Source of the DNA: CAZZHG01 sp964653655
GTDB lineage: Bacteria > Bdellovibrionota > FAC87 > UBA2466
Assembly (NCBI GenBank): GCA_964653655.1
Contig: CAZZHG010000009.1
Coordinates: 1-64,000 of the forward strand
Direction: 5' to 3'
Length of the DNA: 64,000 nucleotides
Positions 50,116-57,330 of the stretch are shown piece by piece. The stretch's first letter is position 1, and each line of letters begins with the position of its first letter. The position numbers were made by a program, and so were the translations under genes. The notes beneath the pieces are model-generated. The model was not told the origin of the DNA and ran no database searches. It saw only the letters and a list, made by a program, of their open reading frames with translations.

Positions 50116-50493
50116 TTACTCGCGGGACTCGCGTCCCAGCTCCTCGATCTTGCCGATACGCCGGCCGTCGGCCGCGAATCGAACGAGAACGTCCACGTAC
50201 TCAGCGTCTTCCGTGTAAGAAAGGCGCACTTCGTTCAGGTAACCGAGAACGCGGCCATCCACGGTGCTGCGGATCCGATACCAGCGTTCGCTAACGAGGT
50301 CGTAGTACCCGTCGCCCATTTCGAACGGAACGTCGACCGAGCCGAGCGTCCGCTTGAGGGCGGGGGGCAAAGCCTGGAATTGAGCATTGGTCATTTTCGT
50401 GACCCCGCGGTCTCCGGGATAAACCCGGTTTAGCGGCTTGGCGAAGGCCGAGACACCGGCCAACAGAGCGAGACTCAAGAGTACACGTTTCAT
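50116..50493 (-). CDS. small secreted protein of unknown function
   Basis: A 125-residue exported protein (signal peptide about 1-18, MKRVLLSLALLAGVSAFA). The mature part is beta-rich (YYDLVSERWYRIRSTVDGRVLGYLNEVRLSYTEDAEYVDVLVRF), resembling small periplasmic chaperone-like or BamE-like domains, but no family is certain. A ggaggtagcc SD precedes the ATG. Confidence 0.62.
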   Translation of the reverse strand: MKRVLLSLALLAGVSAFAKPLNRVYPGDRGVTKMTNAQFQALPPALKRTLGSVDVPFEMGDGYYDLVSERWYRIRSTVDGRVLGYLNEVRLSYTEDAEYVDVLVRFAADGRRIGKIEELGRESRE

Positions 50494-50595
50494 GGGCTAC
50501 CTCCGTTTAGACAACGGCCCGTAACCTAGCGAGACGCGACTAGGCACGTCATGTGGCGACTGGAGATCGCGAGATCAACTCGATAACACCTTGGA

Positions 50596-51177
50596 TTACG
50601 GCCGCACCGACGCCGCAATGGTGAGGTCGGAGGCAAATCTCAAGAAGCCCGGCGCGCGCATTTCCTTGAGCGTGAACCAGCCGACTTGCTGAATCTCCGC
50701 GGGATCGTGGGATTGCAGCGGCTCTTTTAGCTGATCCGGGAAGAGGACGTGGCAACGAAAGGCCGCGACCGTCACGGTCGTCTTGATCAGATCACCCACG
50801 ACCACGTCGACGCCCGTCTCCTCTTTCGTCTCCCGGCCGGCCGCGCAGAAGGCCGGCTCCGCGTAGTCGTAAGGGATGTTTTTCGCGGCCTCGAAGCTCT
50901 CCGGAGAAAACGGCTTTCCCGTTTTGGGATTGAGATTGGAGTCGAAATCCGTCGTCAGGGCTTTGCCCCCGGGAAATCCCCAGCCCACTTGTTTCGAATT
51001 TCCAGCGTACCCAAGAAGAAACTGCAGCTCGCCGCCAACTTCGCGCGTAAGCACGCAAGTGCCGTTGTGAGTGAGCGAGCCGTGCTTCACCAGGGTGTCC
51101 GCCTTCACCCGGCAGCCGGGAACGAAGTCGGAACCGAACGCGGGCAAAGCCAGCAATCCGGCGAGCATGAGCTTCAT
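50596..51177 (-). CDS. secreted Nudix hydrolase-like protein
   Basis: A 193-residue protein with a signal peptide (MKLMLAGLLALPAFG) and a Nudix domain. The box is split: GWGFPGGKAL, then a 26-residue insertion, then the catalytic helix AAGRETKEETGVDVVVGD (pattern RExxEExG intact). Nudix proteins normally hydrolyse nucleoside diphosphate derivatives in the cytoplasm, so an exported, insertion-bearing form is notable. Its ATG overlaps the stop of the upstream gene (ATGA), so the pair is coupled. Confidence 0.82.
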   Translation of the reverse strand: MKLMLAGLLALPAFGSDFVPGCRVKADTLVKHGSLTHNGTCVLTREVGGELQFLLGYAGNSKQVGWGFPGGKALTTDFDSNLNPKTGKPFSPESFEAAKNIPYDYAEPAFCAAGRETKEETGVDVVVGDLIKTTVTVAAFRCHVLFPDQLKEPLQSHDPAEIQQVGWFTLKEMRAPGFLRFASDLTIAASVRP

Positions 51178-51884
51178 GTGCCCGCGACGATCTTGTTGAT
51201 CGAGCGCCCGCCCATGGAACGAACGTGGAGGAGAAACACCCCACGCGGCAGCGTCTGAGTAATGGGAACGGTCTTCGTGAACGGGAAATTTCCCTTGCGG
51301 CAGCTGCTCTCGAGGCGCGCCATCCTCGGGCGCACAATGGCGGCGTCCGGCTGGACTTGAACGTCGACGCTGTCGATGGTCAGACAATCCATGGGCATGA
51401 AACCTTTGAGCACCAGAACGTCTTTGCCTTCCTGCTTCAGCAAATACGCGTCCGTGAGAGGCGGATAGGGGAGGCTGTCGACGCCGCTGCCGGAGACGGG
51501 GGCGCGGCCGACGCCGAGAGTTCCGATGGCCCGGCGGGTGGGATTGTCCTGAATGGCGTAGATTCCGGGGTTTCGGATCGGACCGACGTACACCGGAAGG
51601 TAGAAGGGGATGTCCGCCTTCACGCAATTGCCCGAATACTCATAGGCGGTGAGGTTGATGGTCAAAATCTTCCGGGCTTCGTCGAGGTCTCCGGAGACTC
51701 TTCCCACTTGAGTGCAGGAGTCTCTGAGAATCCCCATCACGACGATCTCAACGCTATCGTCGGTATCGAACCCGTTCGGAACGTAGACTTTGACTATGGG
51801 CTGGGAAACCTCTCGCAAGTAGTTGCCCGCGACGGCGGAAGCCGAGAGAAAACAAGCCAGCAATATCCCCAATCCAACCTTCAT
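51174..51884 (-). CDS. secreted protein of unknown function, coupled to the Nudix gene
   Basis: A 236-residue exported protein (signal peptide about 1-19, ending SAVA). The mature part is a beta-rich domain (IVKVYVPNGFDTDDSVEIVVMG, ILTINLTAYEYSGNCVKADIPFYLPVYVG) with paired cysteines (DSCTQV, GNCVKA, MDCLTI, ESSCRKG). Unknown family. A taggaga SD precedes the ATG. Its stop overlaps the Nudix gene start, so a functional link is likely but unproven. Confidence 0.68.
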   Translation of the reverse strand: MKVGLGILLACFLSASAVAGNYLREVSQPIVKVYVPNGFDTDDSVEIVVMGILRDSCTQVGRVSGDLDEARKILTINLTAYEYSGNCVKADIPFYLPVYVGPIRNPGIYAIQDNPTRRAIGTLGVGRAPVSGSGVDSLPYPPLTDAYLLKQEGKDVLVLKGFMPMDCLTIDSVDVQVQPDAAIVRPRMARLESSCRKGNFPFTKTVPITQTLPRGVFLLHVRSMGGRSINKIVAGT

Positions 51885-52038
51885 GTACTTCTCCTAACTA
51901 GAGTCCCAGTTTCGTGAGCGATCGATAGCAAGGCGGGGGTGATTGGTAAACTGCCTATATCAGAGACCTTTAACGGACCGGGTTGAGCCGGAACCGTGGC
52001 TTTTGGTATCCCTGGGGCCTCAATTTTTGGAGGTCCGG

Positions 52039-52560
52039 ATGGGACGTTTCTCTCTCGTGGCTCTTTTGCTTTCGTTGTCTGCACTCGCCGCCCCTCAGGG
52101 GCTCGAAAAGTTCCGTGGGGACTGGGTGCTCGATCCGTGCGGGCGCCAGATAGTGGAAGGCCGCGAATGCCCGAATCCCCTCTATGTCCGGCACTTTTAT
52201 CGGGAGAATAAATACGAAGGTTTGGAACTCTTGAACTACGACGAAGGCCGTAAAGAGAGCATGTATTCGGCTTTCGACCGGGCCAACTTCTCTTTCTTCG
52301 GAAATTTCGCGACCTGCTCGTGGGTCGGGACGCTGCGCATTTGCCACCACACCTCGCAGCCCAGGGCGAATTCGATAGTCCACCGCCGTAGCATCCGCCA
52401 GTTCGGCCTGCTGGGCTCCGTAGACGGACAGGTCATCCGGCTCGAAAAATCGCAGGCCTGCACGAGGACGCCCGTCGATCAGCTCATCTACACCTACAAA
52501 CTCGACGGGGAGCTCATCCAGCAGTGCGTTTACGTCCGTCCCGGATCGTCCGAAAAATAA
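52039..52560 (+). CDS. secreted protein of unknown function
   Basis: A 173-residue exported protein (signal peptide about 1-18, LLLSLSALAAPQG). The mature part has several cysteines (DPCGRQ, RECPNPLY, ATCSWVGTLRICHH, KSQACTR, IQQCVYV), probably in disulfides, with beta-strand character (LEKFRGDWVLDPCG, LIYTYKLDGE). I recognise no family, but the GDWVLDxC opening is lipocalin-like (weak). A ggaggt SD precedes the ATG at 52039. It ends inside the convergent glycosyltransferase gene by 47 nt. Confidence 0.65.
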   Translation: MGRFSLVALLLSLSALAAPQGLEKFRGDWVLDPCGRQIVEGRECPNPLYVRHFYRENKYEGLELLNYDEGRKESMYSAFDRANFSFFGNFATCSWVGTLRICHHTSQPRANSIVHRRSIRQFGLLGSVDGQVIRLEKSQACTRTPVDQLIYTYKLDGELIQQCVYVRPGSSEK

Positions 52561-53644
52561 GGACGCCGAGATAGAGCCAGGCGAGAAAGCCGACGATGGG
52601 CCCGGGCATCGGGAACATGCGGTTGAAGTAGGACGACGCCGGGAAGGTGCCCGTCCAGAAAGCCAAATACACCAGCCCTATGAAAACTCCGGCGATGGTT
52701 CCGTAGCGAATCCCTGCTCGAGGTGAGTAAGCCGCGAGTAGCGGAGCCGCGTAAACCGTGTATTGAACGCCGAATCCCGGCGCGAAAAACAGAAACAGCA
52801 TCGGCACGAGGCTCGCCGCCGCGAGAGTGTGCTTGCGCTGCCGGCGCGCCCAGTAGGCCACGGCGAAGATCGCGGCGAACACCACCCACCGGCCGTGGTT
52901 GAAATAGAAATCCGAGAACCGCGCGGCCATCGGCCCGAGGACGGCTCCGCCGTCCCGCGCGTATAGCGCGAGAAACTCGATGCCCCACAATTCCAGATTC
53001 GATTTATAGGCGAGGGCGTTCCGGTAGAACTGCGGGCCCGAGCTCCACAGAAAGGGCAGAAACGGAATCACTCCCAGCGACAGGCCGCCGAGAAAGCGAA
53101 AGCAGCGCTTCCAGTCTCGGTACGGGGCGAGCATCACCGGGATCGCGAGCACGGGAACGAGCTTCACGTTGATGGCCGCGGCGAGGGCGAGACCCGCCGC
53201 AAAATCTTTCGAGCGCGTGAGAAGCCAGGCGCTGATCAGCCAAAGCCCCGCGCAATAAGTGTCGGTATTGCCGTGGTAGGCCGTCACCAGAATGGCCGTC
53301 AGGTTTAAGGCGTAAAGCGCTCCCGCAAGTTGGGCGTCGCGCAGAGAATCGAGCGGCTTTCGAATCGAATAGATGAGGTACATCAGCCCGACGTCGAAGA
53401 GAACCAAAGGCAGCTTGAAGAAATAGGGGAAGGGAATGTTCAACAGGCCGCTGTAGTAAAGCACCGTGGTGGCCCACTTGCCCATGAGCGGCGGGTGGTT
53501 GAAGAAGACCTCGGTGCGGTACATGTGATCGAGGCCGTGTGCTTGGATGCGGGTGGCGAAGTTCACCCAGCTGGCCATGTCGTTCGAGCCGCCGGAGCAA
53601 AACATCACCACAAGTCGAAGAAGCGTGCCGACGACGGCAAGCAA
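52514..53644 (-). CDS. polytopic membrane glycosyltransferase-like protein (GT87/DUF2029-type)
   Basis: A 376-residue membrane protein with about ten hydrophobic helices and the acidic N-terminal loop pattern of lipid-linked-sugar mannosyltransferases (SGGSNDMASWVNFA near residue 18, then HPPLMGKW). AYHGNTDTYCAGLWLISAWLL and LGVIPFLPFLWSSGP also fit GT-C/DUF2029 proteins. The start is weak: the frame opens after a stop and TTG 53644 is the first usable codon; a CTG further up is possible. Probably modifies envelope polysaccharide. Confidence 0.72.
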   Translation of the reverse strand: MLAVVGTLLRLVVMFCSGGSNDMASWVNFATRIQAHGLDHMYRTEVFFNHPPLMGKWATTVLYYSGLLNIPFPYFFKLPLVLFDVGLMYLIYSIRKPLDSLRDAQLAGALYALNLTAILVTAYHGNTDTYCAGLWLISAWLLTRSKDFAAGLALAAAINVKLVPVLAIPVMLAPYRDWKRCFRFLGGLSLGVIPFLPFLWSSGPQFYRNALAYKSNLELWGIEFLALYARDGGAVLGPMAARFSDFYFNHGRWVVFAAIFAVAYWARRQRKHTLAAASLVPMLFLFFAPGFGVQYTVYAAPLLAAYSPRAGIRYGTIAGVFIGLVYLAFWTGTFPASSYFNRMFPMPGPIVGFLAWLYLGVLIFRTIRDGRKRTAG

Positions 53645-53774
53645 AAGGCAGCTGCGGCCCCACGGAGTCAGGGACTCGAATCGGGATCGCCAAGTTCGAG
53701 ATGTCTTTCGCTTCGGGATGAGAGCCTCGCTGCCTTACCTGGTTAGGCCCAGGATAACACAGCCGGACTCATTC

Positions 53775-54821
53775 CTATTTACAGGCGGAAAACGTCTTGC
53801 TGCTTTCCTGTTCCACCGACCATACGCCCGTGACGGCGCCGGCATGCTCGGGACGCCAGTACGCGCGCAGAAAGACCCGGCCGGTCGCCGGATCGACGTC
53901 CATCACGCGCAGGTTCTTCACGTCTTCGCCCAGCTCCGACAAGTCCCAGGTATCCACCGCGACGGCGGTGGCGCCGCTCACGTCGTGGACGTGAAGCGTT
54001 TTGGCGAAGTAGGACAGAGTCAGAACGCATTTCCCAAGGCCTGCTACCGCCGCGGGGCCGTCGGCGACGGTAATCTCGTGGCGCGCTTTTCCGGTGGCCG
54101 CGTCGAAAACATGCACGCGATCCGCGCCCGTTTCGGTGACGGCTACTTGCTTCGTGCCGGAGAGGACCGCGAGGTTGCTCAGCATGTTGCGGTTACCCGC
54201 GAAGAGCCGCTCTCCCGTGTTCGTTTTCAAATCGAAGCGCACGAGATTCTCGTCGCCCTGGTAGAAACTTTTTCTCTCCACGATGAAGAGGGAGTCTCCG
54301 GCGAGGGCCATCTTGCCCGGGCCCGAGATCTCGAAGGGCAACGCCTTCGCGCCGAATCCGCCCAACCGGTACACCGCCCGGCTTCCCGCTTCATTGAAGA
54401 AGAGGGCGCCTTCGCGTCCGGCGAAATACTCCGTCTGGATACCGTCCGGAAGCGTCGCTGTCTTGGAGACGAGCTTTCCGTTTTTCATTTCCAGCGTCGT
54501 GTAATAGGTGAACCAGCCGCCCTGGTCCTGATAGGCCTTCCCCACGGCGACCGCTTTCTTGCCGAGGGGCGCGAGCTGATTGATCGTGTGGGTGAGCTTC
54601 GCGGTGCCGAGCAGCTTCGTGCCGTCCGCGGAGTAGGCTTCGACTCTATAAAGGTTCACCGCTTGCGGGCCGCGGTTTCGGCCGACCCAAAGGGTGTTTT
54701 CGTGGAAGAGATGACCCTCATAGGGGTCGCTGTCTTCCAGAGGAACGAGTGAGCGGACCTTTATGCCAGGAGCGGCGAAAGCCGTGGCGCTAAGGAACAA
54801 AACCAGAAAAAACTTACCCAT
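53775..54821 (-). CDS. secreted beta-propeller-like protein of unknown function
   Basis: A 348-residue exported protein (signal peptide about 1-17, LFLSATAFAAPG). Repeated strands with VLW and KxL/N patterns (HLFHENTLWVGRNRGPQ, TYYTTLEMKNGKLVS, LVRFDLKTNTGERLFAG, VHVFDAATGKARHEI, TLHVHDVSGATAVAV) suggest a six- or seven-bladed propeller (PQQ/NHL-like). ATG 54821 is used; the longer frame upstream is low-complexity. No enzyme motif. Confidence 0.7.
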   Translation of the reverse strand: MGKFFLVLFLSATAFAAPGIKVRSLVPLEDSDPYEGHLFHENTLWVGRNRGPQAVNLYRVEAYSADGTKLLGTAKLTHTINQLAPLGKKAVAVGKAYQDQGGWFTYYTTLEMKNGKLVSKTATLPDGIQTEYFAGREGALFFNEAGSRAVYRLGGFGAKALPFEISGPGKMALAGDSLFIVERKSFYQGDENLVRFDLKTNTGERLFAGNRNMLSNLAVLSGTKQVAVTETGADRVHVFDAATGKARHEITVADGPAAVAGLGKCVLTLSYFAKTLHVHDVSGATAVAVDTWDLSELGEDVKNLRVMDVDPATGRVFLRAYWRPEHAGAVTGVWSVEQESSKTFSACK

Positions 54822-55031
54822 ATGACCCCCTAATGGAGAGAGGCTCGTACGCAAAAAGAGCGGGGTCAAACGGGCGGAGCTTCTTCGAAGACAAAGGATT
54901 CGATCCCTCTTTTTCCCAGTGGCAATCGGGGTTTCCCAACAGGAGTCCCAGGTGACGAAAAGCGCGTCTTGTTTTGGTAGCCGCGTTTCCCGCAATATCC
55001 GGCCTCCAAAACTTTTTTCGGGGGTTATCGA

Positions 55032-55802
55032 ATGCGCCAGTTCCAGTCGTCGCTGTGGGCTCTTTGTTTCGCGGTGGTCTCCTCGCAGGCTTTCGCCCAG
55101 CAGGCGACTCCCCAGCCCCCGAAGCCGGGTCTGCAACCCGCGCCGCAAACGCAGCAGCAAGGGGTCGACCCTCTCGCCGGCACCACGCAGCCCGGTTACC
55201 CCGTGGACCCCGCGCAGCCGGCCACTCCCGCGACCCCGGCTCAGCCGGCCCCGGTGACGCCCGGTCAGCAGCCCGCGCCCGTGACGCCTGGACAACAACC
55301 GGCTCCGGTCGTCGGCGGTCAGCCCGCTCCGGTGGTTGGCGTTCAGCCGGCTCCCGTAGTTGGTGGACAACCCGCTCCCGTTGTCGGCGTTCAGCCGGCT
55401 CCCGTGCTTTTGCTTCCGGCCGCCCCCGAAATGCGGCGTATCTATAATTTGATGATGGCCACCCGCCGTTTCGCGAACGGCGTCGGCCACACCGTTGCGG
55501 CCAGTCAGCTCGCCATCTGTCTCCCGGGCCTCACGCCGGAGCAGAAGGTGCAGACTTTGATGGCGACGATGTCCGCGCTCGCCCGCAGCAACATTCCGGT
55601 CATCAACGAAGCCTTCGCGTTCGGCATCTACGACGACGCTCAGGTCAGCGTCATCGCGTCTCTGCTCGCTTGCAAAGCCGGCGCGCGCACGCCGGTCCAG
55701 ATGGTGCAGTCGCTCGGCGCCGCCTATCGCGAGCTGCTCATCAACTACAACCTTCTCGACTCGCTCTATCAGGTGGAAGTGGCCGTTCGTTTGATGCCGT
55801 AA
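55032..55802 (+). CDS. secreted protein with Pro-rich PAPVVGxQ repeats
   Basis: A 256-residue exported protein (signal peptide about 1-22). Residues about 25-130 are a Pro/Gln-rich linker with tandem units PAPVTPGQQ, PAPVVGGQ and PAPVVGVQ. The C-terminal 120 residues are helical with two cysteines (AICLPGLTP, LLACKAGA). The repeats are built of about 24 bases each and may expand or contract. Function unknown; perhaps a stalked periplasmic protein. A ggggg SD precedes the ATG. Confidence 0.72.
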   Translation: MRQFQSSLWALCFAVVSSQAFAQQATPQPPKPGLQPAPQTQQQGVDPLAGTTQPGYPVDPAQPATPATPAQPAPVTPGQQPAPVTPGQQPAPVVGGQPAPVVGVQPAPVVGGQPAPVVGVQPAPVLLLPAAPEMRRIYNLMMATRRFANGVGHTVAASQLAICLPGLTPEQKVQTLMATMSALARSNIPVINEAFAFGIYDDAQVSVIASLLACKAGARTPVQMVQSLGAAYRELLINYNLLDSLYQVEVAVRLMP

Positions 55803-55803
55803 C

Positions 55804-57162
55804 CTACTTGGCCCAGGGGCAGGACTCGTTCAGCCAGTCGGCGAGAATGCCCGTTTCCTTCGCGCTCTTGTCGATGGTGGGATAGCCGCCGTAGTACTCC
55901 ACGTTGATGAGCTCCGACAGGAGCTTGGCGTCCTCCTTGGAGAGGTTCGCTTTGGGCGGCATGTGCCCGTGCACTACGTAGTTCTCGAAAAGTCCCGGAA
56001 AAAGCAGCTGCTCCCCGATCGTGTTCGCGATGGACGAGCCGTCGTGGCATTTCACGCAGTTCATATGGGGCGCGACCCGTTTTAGGGCGGCGTCGTCGGC
56101 CGCGGGCGTCGAGGTTTTCGTCGCAAGCCTTCTCAAATACTCGATGGGCCGCTTCTTCGCCGGACCGCGGGCGGGACCGAGCGGGGCGAGGTTCAGCTTT
56201 TCTGGCAGAGCGAGAGCCACTTCGGCGATGTGCTCGTTCATCTCCGCCATCACCTTCAATCCATCCTTCTCCCCTTCCGGGAGCGACACTTGAATTTGCT
56301 TGGGGTCCTTCGAGACCAGCGAGATAGGCGAGGTGCGATGGCACTGCAGGCAAGTGATCACGTCGACGGTCCTTCGCTCTAGATCGCCCGAGTGTCCGAG
56401 GGCGTGCATCTGGAACGTGGACTTCCCTTCGTGGTTGCCCGCCGGAGTCACCCGGATGGAAAGAAAGTCTTCGGGTTTGCTGCTTCCCAGGGAGAAGTGC
56501 GTCCAAAATTGCGTGCCGTCGGGGCGGACGTCGAGGATCACGAGCGAGTCGAGCCCCTTGATGACCGCCGAGTCGAAACGGATGGCCCGCGCCTGCTTGG
56601 CTCCGTCCGTGAGGGTCTTGAGGGCCGCGAGCAGCTTTTCCTTTTGCTCGGGCTTTTCCGTGTTGGCGGCTACCGCCCGTAGATTCGCGGCCGTATAGGA
56701 CGGCGGGAATCCGTCGACGGAAGGCGTCTTTTCCTTCTTCTTTTCGAAGATAGACGAAATGAATTCGCCGGAAATCTTTTCCATCTCGACGATGCGCTGG
56801 AAGCAGGCCTGGAACTCCGGCCGATCGTGAATCGTCTCCTGGCCGGGGCGGCAACGCCTGATGAAATCCCCGACCGAACCGGCTCCGATGGTGAGCTCCC
56901 CTTCGCCGTTCTCTTTGAGCAGCTTGAAACTCTGGTTCTGCACCGTCGGCAGGAATTTTTCCCGGCGCCAGGTTTTCCATTCCTCGAGGGTCTTCGGACA
57001 CTCGCCCATGGCCTCGGAAGTAAACCGGAAGAGCGACGTGCTTTCGCCGGAGGACTCCTCGTGATCTCCCGGGACGTTCAGGGGAAGACCCATCATGGTC
57101 CGGGTTTCCTGGGAGAAAGCCGCCGGGGAAAAGAAGGCGAGCAAGACCATCCAAAGAGGCAT
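55804..57162 (-). CDS. secreted c-type cytochrome-like protein (two CxxCH)
   Basis: A 452-residue exported protein (signal peptide about 1-17, AAFSQ) with two haem-binding CxxCH motifs, TCLQCHRT (C271, C274, H275) and NCVKCHDG (C369, C372, H373). The rest is helical with no recognised enzyme domain; the second motif lies in a cytochrome-c-like C-terminal module with LFENYVVHGHMPP, where Met could be the distal ligand. TATCAT ends 7 nt before the ATG, without SD. Role unknown; probably periplasmic electron transfer. Confidence 0.78.
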   Translation of the reverse strand: MPLWMVLLAFFSPAAFSQETRTMMGLPLNVPGDHEESSGESTSLFRFTSEAMGECPKTLEEWKTWRREKFLPTVQNQSFKLLKENGEGELTIGAGSVGDFIRRCRPGQETIHDRPEFQACFQRIVEMEKISGEFISSIFEKKKEKTPSVDGFPPSYTAANLRAVAANTEKPEQKEKLLAALKTLTDGAKQARAIRFDSAVIKGLDSLVILDVRPDGTQFWTHFSLGSSKPEDFLSIRVTPAGNHEGKSTFQMHALGHSGDLERRTVDVITCLQCHRTSPISLVSKDPKQIQVSLPEGEKDGLKVMAEMNEHIAEVALALPEKLNLAPLGPARGPAKKRPIEYLRRLATKTSTPAADDAALKRVAPHMNCVKCHDGSSIANTIGEQLLFPGLFENYVVHGHMPPKANLSKEDAKLLSELINVEYYGGYPTIDKSAKETGILADWLNESCPWAK

Positions 57163-57330
57163 GAAATAAATGATACCGCAGGCTTTCTTTACGGAAGTTT
57201 TGATTGCAGGGGTTGCAATGGGCCGCTAGTAACTCGATGCGTCAATTTCTTTTGGTGGCCTTAAGGATTACATCGTGAAACCGCAACACAGTTGCCGCCG
57301 CTTTGGGGGGCGGGCCGGAAACGCCCCCAT

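Noticed and set aside
53640..53770. tRNA-like string (minus strand, GATTCGAGTC)
   Set aside because: No T-stem or acceptor stem pairs; cloverleaf cannot be formed.
53775..55490. 571-codon extended form of the propeller-like protein
   Set aside because: Residues before ATG 54821 are low-complexity Arg/Gly/Ser and antisense to the PAPVV gene; the signal peptide starts at 54821.
55032..55500. CRISPR-like regular repeats
   Set aside because: The repeats are in-frame Pro-rich codons inside a signal-peptide protein, with no spacers.
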